From Hypsibius dujardini (Eukaryota; Tardigrada; Eutardigrada; Parachela; Hypsibiidae): a DNA stretch of 21,133 nucleotides. The translations under genes and the position numbers were made by a program. The notes beneath the pieces were generated by a model. That model was not told where the DNA came from and ran no database searches. It saw only the letters and a program-made list of their open reading frames with translations. Each line of letters starts with the position of its first letter. Position 1 is the stretch's first letter. The DNA lies in NCBI GenBank assembly GCA_001579985.1, contig LRSR01002044.1, positions 1 through 21,133 of the forward strand, written 5' to 3'. Shown piece by piece: positions 9,532 to 18,133 of this stretch.

Positions 9532-10177
9532 TAGGGATGGCAAAATAAAAGTAATTGACTAATAAGTTTTTCTAATCACTTAATTTTATTTACTAAAGTT
9601 CTTTATTTTATGTTTTTAGCTGCTAAAACTGTTAGTTATAATTAGTGAAAAATAGTTGAGTAATTTTAACTTTTTAGATTTTCCTTGTTAAATCGTTAGT
9701 TACTAAAGCTTTTAGTTCAGTTTTTAGTTGATTAACAAAAACAAAACCCTAAGTAAAATTACTATAAACGTTGGTTTAGGTTTAGTTTAATTTATTTTTA
9801 GTAGTTTATTTTTTCAATCCCTAAATTCATAGGTATTACAATTGATATTCGCTAGAGCTTTTCACGTTGTCTCTAAATAAAAAAAATTACAAGTCACGTT
9901 AGCTAAACTTAATCAAAGCAATTAAACTTAAACTTTTTTTGTAAATAACTGTTTAGTTTTTGTCTTTCTGGGTTCTTAAACAAACCAAACTAAAACGTTC
10001 AGTAAATTGAAATTTAACTGATAAGCTAATAAAACTAAAATTTGACCAACTACTTCGACTCACGCTAGAGCAAAAATCCTAGGTATTGAAGAAATTAAAC
10101 TATTAATCTTTAGTAACTAATTTTTAGTTTGCAAAAAAAACCATTTAGTTGACTATAATCAGTTCTTGTTATTTCTA
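9532..10177. mobile_element. AT-rich hAT-like MITE (decayed)
   Basis: The left end TAGGGATGGCAA resembles Ac-type hAT termini. The reverse complement of the right end (TAGAAATAACAA, ending at 10177) matches it at 8 of 12 bases, with all differences G-to-A. The flanking octamers (9524-9531 ATCACAGG, 10178-10185 CTTGCAGA) share 4 bases and differ at 3 more by transitions, which suits an old 8-bp target duplication. The 646-bp interior is full of short TTTAGTT/AACTAAA words on both strands, as in hAT subterminal repeats. No coding sequence. The assignment rests on degenerate ends. Confidence 0.45.
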
Positions 10178-10184
10178 CTTGCAG

Positions 10185-10308
10185 AAAATAAAGAGCAACG
10201 CACCGAAACAAAACGCCGGCGATATCAGCATGAATCTCAGCAGCACGAATTACGTTCACGACAGTCTCATGCAAAACTAATAACGAGATTTTATCCTATT
10301 GCGTCCAG
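10185..10308 (+). other. Possible coding fragment between two hAT insertions
   Basis: Between the AT-rich MITE and the hAT element a frame is open throughout (ENKEQRTETKRRRYQHESQQ, then HELRSRQSHAKLITRFYPIAS). A second frame is open to a TAA at 10279. Composition is highly polar and no family is recognised. After removing the hAT element the first frame runs only a further 18 or so codons to a stop. It could be old host coding DNA or chance. Confidence 0.2.
10301..10308. repeat. Left 8-bp target-site duplication of the hAT element
   Basis: GCGTCCAG directly abuts the left TIR and is identical to 13134-13141. An 8-bp duplication is diagnostic of hAT transposition, and its perfection implies a fairly young insertion. 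Confidence 0.95.
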
Positions 10309-10465
10309 TAGAGCCCTGCGCGGTTAGAAAAAATTGGACCGCAACCCGCAACGCGACCTATTTTCTAAACCGCGGCCCGCAACGCACCGCGGGCAACCCT
10401 TAAAACCGCACCGCCGCACCCCGCGGGCTGGCACCCTCAAACCGCAAACCGCACCGCCATTTTTA
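10309..10465. repeat. hAT left TIR and GC-rich subterminal repeats
   Basis: After the TIR there are many copies of CCGCAACCCGCAACGC, CCGCGG and ACCGCACCGCC-like words on the plus strand up to about 10460. Repeated short motifs near hAT ends are known transposase binding sites in Ac and Hermes; that role here is inferred. Confidence 0.75.
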
Positions 10466-10472
10466 GAACTTT

Positions 10473-13284
10473 CTAAAATTTATCACGATTGCTATACAAA
10501 AACAGAATGTCATCCGCCTTGTCAGACTTCAGACTCGAGCGTTCGTCATCAATGAGAAAGCCGGCTTTGCTAAACAGCCGCTCACTTGGAACACTGCCAG
10601 CAGGAGTTGCAAGATATTTCTTCGCCATTTTAGACAGCCCGGGAAACTGTGTTTCGTTTGCCTTCCAAAACTCAGCTGCATCCCCGATCTGGTTCTGGCA
10701 TTCAAGTTGATGATATCGGGTCACTTCATCGGTGTCCGCAACAACGTCTAGCCGGTCTTCATAATCCGATATGTCAAACATGAGAGAGGATCGCTTTGCT
10801 GGAGGCCCAGGGACTCGATCTGCAACACTAGAAGGCTCTGTGATGACAGGCAATTTTCTGCGAACTAAGCTGAGGATCTCTGCAATTTCATTTGGCTCGA
10901 ACATTCGCAACTTGCGGAACGGTGGATGCAGAAAGCAGGCAATCTTGTGCTCGGGCTGCAGAGAGCATTTACTGGTGACATTTTTCAAAAGGATCTCAAC
11001 AAGAGTAAGCATTGCTGGATGGTCGCTGTGAAACTCCTGCAGAAATATTCTTAATTAAATATTCTGTCAGAAATATGTTTGAATATTCTGTTTCGCATAT
11101 GTATGTGTGTGTGCGTATTTATGTCTGTCTGTCTGTCTGGCTCATGGCTTAGTCAATGTTCGAGCCTTGAATGCCTGTTCATTTGTCTGTCTCTTTATTT
11201 GTCTAAGTGGGCGGAGACATCGTACCTTGCACTTCGCCTGCAGCTGCTTGCAGATAACGGCAACTAGATGGAGGGTGAGTGCGCAAGTAGCACTGAGCTC
11301 GTCCGATGCAGTCTTGAATGGCTTGAGCAAAACGACGAGATCATTCAAGAGATCTTCTGGTCCAGGCATTGTATGGCTCTCGTCTCGGTCCCCCAGTAGC
11401 TTTTCGATCACACTGTACTGGTCTTGAATCGACTCCAGCATCCCGACGTGAGAATTCCAGCGAGTGGGAACCTTTTCAATAAAGAAAAGAATTAACTGTA
11501 ATTTTATCTGCCTGCATGCGCCTGCATGCGCCTGCATGTCATGTCTGTCTGTCTGTTTGCATGTCTGTCAGTTTGACTTTCATTGACTATTAGTATTAGA
11601 AATACCTGCTGTTTCAATGATTTGCTCAGCTGCTTCAAAAGCGTAGTCCGCTTGAAGTGCTCCACTAGGTCCTTTGATGACCGGATAATTGCGTGGACCG
11701 GCTCCAGTCGAATTGCTGCTTCGTTTCCGAAATGGTGGCGAACGTACTTGTCCTTGAAGACGTCGTCAAGGCAAGTATTGATTCTATGGCACATGCAGGT
11801 GAAGCGAGTCATAGGCAGCTTTGGCTCTTCCTTCGAGTTCCTGCTCACAATAAAAGATAAGATTAAGAAGATGAATCGTTTATTTTCATAGTAAATAATA
11901 TTTAATTAAGATATTTAATTAAATATCTATATATTTTATATAAATATAAATTAAATAAATATTTAATTAAATAACTAATATCAATTAGTTATTTTAATAT
12001 ATATTTTATTGGTCATATTTTTAAGTGGATACACATTTTTTAACGTTTAAGTTTAACGTACAGCTGCTTGCAGGTTACTTGCAAAGTTTTGATTTTACTT
12101 GTTTTCGTGAAACAAGACTGCCTGGCTTTTCGCACGTTACGGAAAACGCCATGCAGTATTGTTTCAGGAAATCAAGCAAAATCAAAACTTTACAAGTAAC
12201 CTGCAAGCAGCTGTAGTATATTGTCGTAAATTATAATTCCGTTTATTCAAAACTGTCATACATTATTCAAAAATTGGATCTTACGTTTTAATGTTGAAGG
12301 CCTTAACCATATTGGGACCGCCGTCCGTAACAAAAAGCGCGTTTTGACATATCTGCTCCGTCAGGCTATAGGTATTCCTGAGGTGACTTTCGACGAAGTC
12401 CCTGACGTTCTCTCCTGTTTTTGATGCTGCATCATATTCCGTCATCAAAAGGGAACGTCCAGTCAGTCTCCAGTCCAAGAAGTACTGGACAGTGAGCCCA
12501 ATGTAGTCCGTATGTGTGCGAATTTCTTTCCAACCATCCAGTGTGATGCCACCACCATAATCGCTGAAAACTGCAAACAGCAATCAAAACAATCATTTAA
12601 GCAGTTAAAAATGCTTGCCAAATTAGAAAAAAGTTCTGTGATCTCCTTGAGCAAAGAGTAATAAAACACGCTTGAGAGCGAAACAGTGTAAATTCAAATG
12701 GAAGTTTTGTCAATCAATCAAAAGATCACAACAATTACGTCAAAAACAAAAATTATTATTTCAACCAATCGAGCAATCAAGCAACAGTTTTCCGAACCTT
12801 TTTTAAGCTCTGGCCCAATCAAACCCCGAATCTCCTTTGCTTTCTCCTCAATCCGCCGACTGATTGTTGTGGGATGAGGTATGAGATCAGCAGAAAAGTC
12901 CAGAGAGAAGTCAAAACGCCTGCCAATTGACACAGCCGCACGAACCAGCTCAGTAAATCCATCGCCGCTGACGGTGTTGAAGGCCCGGAGGTCCTTGGCA
13001 GCGAACGCAACACATGCATTCGTTAGCTCTCGTTTAGCCGCAACCGTGACTGGCTTCTTGACTTCACCGCCGCAGCCCGCCGCGCGGGCTGCGGCGGTGC
13101 GGTGCGGGCTGCGGTGCGGTTTGCAGGGCTCTAGCGTCCAGAAATCTTGTAGTTTTTTCTTATCAGTTACGCTGGCGCAAATATTTTTATGTGCCTTTTT
13201 AATCATGTTTACGTTTACGCTCTTTAGCTGTTCTTGCGTTAAAATGTCGTTCGCCATCGTAGTCATTACCGAAAAAACCAACAA
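10473..13284 (-). CDS. hAT-family transposase, five exons, start codon lies in flanking host DNA
   Basis: Join of complement 12798-13284, 12285-12570, 11606-11840, 11226-11471 and 10473-11036; all junctions are GT-AG and phases agree, giving 605 residues and TAG at 10473-10475. Domains: a DNA-binding region (CVAFAAKDLRAFNTVSG, about 90-110), first catalytic Asp in ITLDGW (174), second in FVTDGGPNMVKAF (245), a CMCH motif (273-276), the TRWNS block (340-343), and the C-terminal hAT dimerisation region with SVPSERLFSKAG (566-577). It would cut and paste hAT DNA in the nucleus. Oddity: no ATG lies between the right TIR (13133) and the DNA-binding region, and the frame runs through the TIR into host DNA, where ATGs occur at 13284, 13266 and 13257. 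An N-terminal BED zinc finger, common in hAT proteins, is absent. It may be 5'-truncated; catalytic competence is unknown. Confidence 0.88.
11121..11140. repeat. (GTCT)n microsatellite in hAT intron 4
   Basis: Four GTCT units at 11123-11138, with further interrupted units downstream (TTTGTCTGTCTC near 11183-11195). They lie inside the intron at 11037-11225. A similar repeat is in intron 3. Confidence 0.85.
11511..11575. repeat. 10-bp and TGTC simple repeats in hAT intron 3
   Basis: CCTGCATGCG is repeated twice exactly plus a partial third copy (11511-11538), followed by TGTCTGTCTGTC and ATGTCTGTCAG to about 11575. All of it lies between the exons ending at 11606 and starting at 11471. Confidence 0.85.
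11880..12010. repeat. AT-rich low-complexity stretch in hAT intron 2
   Basis: Almost pure A/T with repeated ATATTTAATTAA and TAATTAAATA words. No ends or duplications identify an element. It follows exon 3 upstream on the minus strand and lies beside the palindromic MITE. Confidence 0.7.
12061..12213. mobile_element. 153-bp palindromic (foldback) MITE inside hAT intron 2
   Basis: The left arm begins CAGCTGCTTGCAGGTTACTTG and the right arm is its reverse complement, ending CAGCTG at 12213. Over the first 66 bases the arms match at 60. A short middle (TTTTCGCACGTTACGGAAAA) is also partly self-complementary. TA flanks both ends (12059-12060 and 12214-12215), so a TA-duplicating Tc1/mariner-type MITE is likely. 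It sits wholly within the intron between the exons at 12285-12570 and 11606-11840, so a transcript of the transposase would carry a long hairpin. Confidence 0.88.
13067..13097. repeat. GC-rich palindrome just inside the hAT right end
   Basis: CCGCCGCAGCCCG at 13067-13079 is exactly inverted at 13085-13097 around a 5-base loop. It lies where the subterminal repeats meet the first coding exon. It may be a strong hairpin and a possible site of the deletion that removed the 5' part of the transposase gene. Confidence 0.85.
13134..13141. repeat. Right 8-bp target-site duplication of the hAT element
   Basis: GCGTCCAG, identical to 10301-10308 and directly abutting the right TIR. Confidence 0.95.
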
Positions 13285-13898
13285 ATTTTTTCATTTGCCC
13301 ATCAGCCTGCAACGCCATTCGGTAATCGATCTTTTAAACAACTCGTGATTGGATGGATTTTGAAAGAGGTTTCTGAAAATCATTGCTATAAACAACCTTG
13401 AGTCTTGAAAAGACAAGTGGCATCAATATAGGCTAGAAAACAGCCTTTGCGGCAGGTCACTTAATATGCCGAGAAATCATTGGAGTTTTGGCCCTGATTT
13501 TGCAGAGAATAAAGCCTTACTTTATCCTCTAAAACAAGGCTACCTCAAGGCATAAAATAGCCACGAGTTATCCGTAGAGTAGTGACGGCTGTTGGTTGCA
13601 AACAAGAATCTTGCAAGCCCCCGGCACACTATAATTAATGAGTCTCTTTACTGGCATATGGGATTGGGTTGTCATAAAGAATAAAATTATGTGAAAGCGA
13701 TGATGATCCTAGACATAAAAATAAATGGTTAAATTTCATAAATAGTGCCTATGTATGGTTGAATGTTTCAAGAACCCGCTCATTATCGTTTATTCCCGGA
13801 TATTATTTGCTCGTGGGTTGTAATACAAAATTAGAAAGCAATCATTCCCATTTTAAATGCAAAATGTCATTTTAATTCTGACAACTGTGCACACCACA
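13285..13898. other. Intergenic between the hAT and mariner elements
   Basis: Moderately AT-rich sequence with no ORF of note, no repeats and no motif that I can recognise. It would contain any host promoter that drives the chimeric hAT frame, but I see no clear TATA or initiator pair. Confidence 0.4.
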
Positions 13899-13900
13899 TA

Positions 13901-15218
13901 CCCCGTGCGGGGTTCAATTTGGCACAAAATTAAAAGTAGGTCAGCGGGCGCGTATTCTGGCCGATTTGAGTGAGTGAGCACTCAATCGAGAGACAAAAGC
14001 CCCCTCTCTCACTCACAAAAAGAAAATTTTTTATTTGTTTACATTTGAAAGAGCGGGAAGATAATTAGTGAAGAGATCTGAAATCTTATTGTGTCCTGGC
14101 TCTCCCGAGGGTTTTCGGTACCTCAGATTGCAGATTTGTTACAGAACAAGGTCTCAAAACGTAGTATTTATCGTTTCGCATCGGAAAATGTAAAAAAGGC
14201 GCAGCGGAAGGCAAAAAAGCCGAAGAAGCAGCCCATGCAGAAAATAACCCCGGCAATGGTGCGACGCATGGTGCGAATGCTGACCATCGGAAAAGCCATC
14301 ACTCCTTCCGTTCTGTGGCCAACGCTCTCCAACTTGACGAAAGCACTGTACGGTCTCATCTGCAAAATCGGAACATCAAATGCTTCAAGAAAATCAAGCG
14401 CAATCTCATCCCCGAGACCCAAAAGGAAGCGCGGCGGAAATGAGCCATGAATCTCCGCAAGACCATCCGGATGTCGGACATTCCCAACAAGCTCTTCTTG
14501 GATGAATGCTACATTTGTGTTGGCAAGTACTTTAATCATCAAAACGAACGATGTTACGGATATTCGCTGGAAACAATTAGCGATGGGAAGAAGTTCAAGC
14601 AATTTCCAAGACAGCTTTGTGTGCGATGGTTTTTGGCGCCGTTTCTTTTTCCGGTCGATCTCCCTTCGTTGTTTTGAAGTCCGGTTTCAGCCTGAACCAA
14701 CATACCTACAAGGACAGCTGCCTAAAACCGATGCTGAAGGACCTCCCCTACGGTCTGGAAGCAAATTCGGCGATTTTGTATCAGGACAAAGCACCGTGCC
14801 ACGCGGCAGGAACTGTGCAGGCCTTTTTGAAAGAAAAAATGCCCTGCTTCATCCCGAACGCCGATATCCCGCCCAACAGTCCCGATCTCAATCCCCTCGA
14901 TTATTGTGTATGGAGCCTACTGAAGGAGCGTGTCAACAAAAACACGGACTCATCTCCAGCTTCGACCGATTGGCCAAGATATTGAAGGACGAATCGGAGG
15001 CCATTTCGCAGCAAGTGATTCAGGACAGCATCAGTTCCTGGATGTCTCGGGTTCGCAAGGTGGAGAAGGCCAGAGGCTCTCATATTGAGTAAACTCTTTT
15101 TTGTTTCCGGTAGAAGACTTATTTCTCTATTTTTTGTTATTTTTTGGTAATTTTTTGACGAAATTTTGTGAATAAAAAAAGAAGACAAAGTTTGTGCCAA
15201 AATGAACCCCGCACCTGG
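13901..15218 (+). mobile_element. Tc1/mariner element of the maT (DD37D) type, 1318 bp, inactive
   Basis: The left end CCCCGTGCGGGGTTCAATTT and the reverse complement of the right end, CCAGGTGCGGGGTTCATTTT, match at 27 of 30 positions including the flanking TA, which is present on both sides (13899-13900 and 15219-15220). The match continues as GGCACAAA. Length is typical of Tc1/mariner. The interior carries one decayed transposase gene. Near the left end a GTGAGTGA at 13970 and TCACTCAC at 14009-14016 form a further small inverted pair. Confidence 0.93.
14091..15092 (+). pseudogene. maT-like (DD37D) Tc1/mariner transposase, frameshifted
   Basis: The protein is legible in pieces. An N-terminal helix-turn-helix (SRGFSVPQIADLLQNKVSKR) runs from about 14097. 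A shift near 14280 leads to the frame with SHHSFRSVANALQLDES and NRNIKCFKKIKRNLIPETQ, a TGA in that frame at about 14442, then LFLDECYICVG with the first catalytic Asp (14501). A second shift near 14615 leads to AVSFSGRSPF, the second Asp in YQDKAPCH (14785) and the third in NSPDLNPLDYCVW (14899). A third shift near 14945 leads to the C-terminus ending at TAA 15092. There are exactly 37 residues between the second and third Asp in one uninterrupted frame; DD37D defines maT elements. Three frameshifts and a stop make it inactive; the original start is not clear (a GTG at 14091 or a shifted codon near 14069). Confidence 0.9.
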
Positions 15219-15220
15219 TA

Positions 15221-15560
15221 CAATTATTCACTTAAGAATCATGACTTTCGTTTTTCCCATTTTAGGTATGAGTCACGGTTACCCAATCATTTGACAAGTC
15301 ACGACATTGCCATTACTTTTTGAAATATTAGCGAATGTTCTGAACAAACTGCATAATAGTCAACTACTGAACATTGGTCCTGAATATAGTTTGGCAATCG
15401 CACCTAAATGACTGCGAATCTCAGAGCTCTATATCCGCTTTCTAATGTGTCCGATCAACCCAAAATTAAATGTTGCTTACCTCGCATTGGATTTTTAAAT
15501 AATGCAGCTTCTAAAGATTGAACATTTGAAAAACCATGATACATAATCAATTAATCTGTC
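15221..15560. other. Intergenic, nothing recognised
   Basis: Ordinary AT-rich sequence right of the mariner element. No reading frame, repeat or motif stands out. Confidence 0.4.
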
Positions 15561-16440
15561 CGTCACGGTATCGATCGATCCGTCCGCAAAGTGAATGGCA
15601 GATTCGGTAGGTCATAGTGAATCTGTTATTGGGCAGCCTGATTAAACGGATGACAGTCAGTCCGAAAAGTTGACCGTTGGTTAGAATTGAGGACGTTTGG
15701 CCAAAGAATGTGCGCATGCCGTCCGGAATGCCAACACAATGACTGATTATTTGGATCGTCCATCTGGAAGGCGTATGGTCATTAAAGAACCTTCTGGACT
15801 GAACTTCATTCTTCCAAACGGCCGTCTACTTTCGAATTGACCTAATATGCCTGGGGTCGTAATACCGCAAAGTGAAGCGTCGTTGGATAGATGAACCGTC
15901 TGATAAGAATGCCGTGAATCAGGATTTGGCCCATAATTTAAGGACAACCTGGATGGTTTATGTTCCGAATGACAGTTCATTTTCAGTCTGGAAGAGGGGC
16001 GGAAAGCGCGGAGGGCGGACTTCCATACCGAAGGCTTGGGATCAGTCCGAATGCGTCGGCTAGATTGAAGGGTTCGCAGCCTCCTGCTCAGAAGACGGAC
16101 AAATAAACCACACTTTGGAAGGACAAACCACCCTTAAGCTGAAGTGAGCGAGAATATAATTGACCGTAGATCATTCGAACATAATAATCTCTCCAAAGGA
16201 TGATCATCCAAACATCAAGTGGTCAGGCTTTCGGACCGACTGTCGACCTGCTCGTTCAGGCTGTCCGCCTTCCAGGCTCACTCTCGACCGCCGAATCGAT
16301 AATAAACTTTAATCCGTTCGGATTATGAACCTTCAGGATTGTCGGCACACCGTTCCGCTGCTAGCTCATCTGATCGTGAACCTACCTGATCAGATAGCCC
16401 TTTCCATTGATTGACCAGATTGATAGACTGATTGACCATT
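15561..16440. repeat. Degenerate simple-sequence region (GTCC/GATT-like tetranucleotides)
   Basis: Scattered CGTCC, TCCG, CGGAC and TGATTGACC-like words, often 4 bases apart (for example ATCGATCGATCCGTCCG near 15570-15587 and TTGATTGACCAGATTGATAG near 16405-16430), suggest an old, heavily mutated microsatellite like that at 7480-8215. Small frames on both strands (15747-15980 minus, 15872-16063 plus) have no recognisable product. Confidence 0.4.
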
Positions 16441-16460
16441 TTGCCCAGGTTGTGCATGCG

Positions 16461-16705
16461 GGTCTTAACCATGTGGCCTATGGGAAATTATTCCATTATT
16501 CCACTGCTGTAGGGACAGCCATAGGCCTTAACCATGTAGCCTATGGGAAATTATTCCATTATTCCACTGTTGTAGGGACAGCCATAGGTCTTAACCATGT
16601 GGCCTATGGGAAATTATTCCATTATTCCACTGCTGTAGGGACAGTGTATGGGTGGCCATAGGCCTTAACCATGTGGCCTATGGGAAATTATTCCATTATT
16701 CCACA
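16461..16705 (-). repeat. Second array of the 63/74-bp satellite, inverted relative to 4502-4920
   Basis: Units start at 16461, 16524, 16587 and 16661, with periods 63, 63 and 74 bp. The sequence (CTTAACCATGTGGCCTATGG, then AAATTATTCCATTATTCCAC and TGTAGGGACAG) is the reverse complement of the left array. The 63-bp units lack the GTGTATGGGTGG segment that the 74-bp unit has. Because 63 is a multiple of three, one frame repeats a 21-residue peptide (16407-16661); I regard this as a by-product. Confidence 0.93.
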
Positions 16706-17657
16706 AGTATTGGAACTAGCCTGACATTTTTAAGGGCTTGTGCCAAAACTCGCCAGTTGTCACGTTTGTAACCGTGACCTCGACTTAATAACAGCCGAAG
16801 AGGGTTCATCTAGCACTGCCTGCTTATATTTTAGCTGTGGGGAATCAAATAAGATGGAAAAAATCATGGAATCACGGCAAAGTTGTTCAAGTTCTTTCGA
16901 TACGGAAAAATCAATTAATCAACACTAAACCCAATGCTCTCTCTATCCGGCGTTCTGGCCGGATATGCTCACCGTATATGCTGCTTCATAACCGTCATCG
17001 GAAATGTTCTCCGAAGAAACAAACTTCTCAGAATAAGCTAAAAAGACTAAGAAGACGATGAGCAAAGTAATTTTAACTGGTGTGGGAGAATGTATAGGGA
17101 ACATACATAATGTATGTCTTATGTTATGTTAGATTGAGATATGTCGGTTTGCGAATCTTCTCTATTACGGCCTAGTCACATGGCATAACGGTCAAACACA
17201 TCGTTTAAGAATCGCCGAAGCAGCGCAGTGGTGGTGGCAAAAGTCACACTGCCATACCTCCGCTTCCGTGACGGAAGACCCCGTAGCCATGCAGAGTGGG
17301 TATTTTGTGTTGCATCCCTCACAACGGACCCCCCTTTAAAAAGCAAAAAGATGTGTGACCTCAATCAAAAATATTCTAAATTGTTTGTTGGCGGTTCAAG
17401 GCGTGTATAACAAATTGATATCCGTTCCTTGCATTTCATACACATCGGTGTCGGTAAGGCAGCGTCCCTGTCCACATCATTCAGACTGCATCTATAAATG
17501 GCACTAAAATCTCTTGGGTTTAAACATCTAAAACCCAGAGTCAATGGTCTAATTTAATTAAACTAACCCAAACTTGAATTTAATTTTGAATCACAATTAC
17601 ACTCGTTCTGATGACAAGAAAGTTTCGTTAATTAATAATGAACCACTTGAAGCCATA
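16706..17657. other. Intergenic, no gene recognised
   Basis: Only short frames occur; 16740-16928 starts with a CxxC (SCHVCNRD) but has no family match. TGGCATAACGGTC at about 17182 resembles a tRNA-type box A, but no proper box B follows at the right distance. A near-perfect palindrome CTTCCGTGACGGAAG lies at 17262-17276. Confidence 0.4.
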
Positions 17658-18001
17658 CTACTTGTATCTGCACTTTGCGAATAGTTCATCTGCAGAATGT
17701 TCCATCTCATCACGATCGGCTGGAGGGGTTCCATTCATATTGCCAGTCGCATCAACGCTTCATGCCATGCACGCCACCATGAATAGCTCAGGTCGTCCTC
17801 CGCCCAAGCAAAGTTCAAGATATCGGGGCGTTCCAAATTCAGCTTGACATCCTTTACAGGTGGTCCATCTTTCGCCAGTTTAGTTTCTGACTGGGCGTAC
17901 ATGCAGCACTGACAGTCTTGCTTTAACAGCAGCAAACGACTGACACAATACAAAATACAAAACAATTTGTAGCAAAGACAAGCACATAAACTGAACTTCA
18001 A
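17658..18001 (-). pseudogene. Unrecognised minus-strand coding segment, possibly secreted, broken near its 3' end
   Basis: An 88-codon frame runs from ATG 18001 to TGA at 17735. It starts with a hydrophobic Cys/Leu-rich segment (MKFSLCACLCYKLFC) that could be a signal or membrane segment, then a polar part (KDGPPVKDVKLNLERPDI) and a Trp-rich end (SYSWWRAWHE). In another frame, beginning within the last codons, a coding-like tail reads VDATGNMNGTPPADRDEMEH and ends LFAKCRYK at TAG 17658-17660. A single frameshift near 17757 would join them. No family recognised; it may be a degenerate gene or an exon with a boundary I misplace. Confidence 0.3.
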
Positions 18002-18108
18002 TCTGCACGCGAAGTTTTTATCCGATGCGATCCGAAATAAACCACAAATAAATGTCTGCGGCTAACATATTTCGCTGTATGATCTCACATCTAGAATCCT
18101 TGTTCAAG

Positions 18109-18133
18109 CTCTCTCTCTCTCTCTCTCTCTCTC
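18109..18133 (+). repeat. (CT)12 dinucleotide microsatellite
   Basis: Uninterrupted CT repeat of 25 bp. Ordinary simple sequence; likely length-polymorphic. Confidence 0.97.

Larger units (their letters stand above)
10309..13133 (-). mobile_element. hAT transposon, 2825 bp, with TIRs, 8-bp target duplication and spliced transposase
   Basis: The TIR TAGAGCCCTGC at 10309-10319 is exactly inverted at 13123-13133, and GCGTCCAG flanks both sides. The TIR resembles the hobo/Ac type (YAGAG...TGC). The left 155 bp are rich in CCGCA-type subterminal repeats that recur, inverted, in a much shorter block (about 60 bp) at the right end. The interior encodes a minus-strand hAT transposase with all exons open. 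Intron 2 contains a 153-bp MITE, and introns 3 and 4 contain simple repeats. Confidence 0.95.

Noticed and set aside
12881-13348. 155-codon plus-strand ORF across the hAT right end
   Set aside because: It is antisense to the first hAT transposase exon, whose domain content is clear on the minus strand.
14168-14602. 144-codon minus-strand ORF in the mariner element
   Set aside because: Antisense shadow of the transposase; the plus strand carries the catalytic motifs.
14502-15092. 196-codon plus-strand ORF in the mariner element
   Set aside because: Only its last part (from about 14946) is the transposase C-terminus; the rest is out of frame with the catalytic motifs, so it is not a separate gene.
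17180-17300. tRNA or tRNA-derived SINE, from a box A-like TGGCATAACGGTC
   Set aside because: No cloverleaf arms pair and no box B is found at the right distance.
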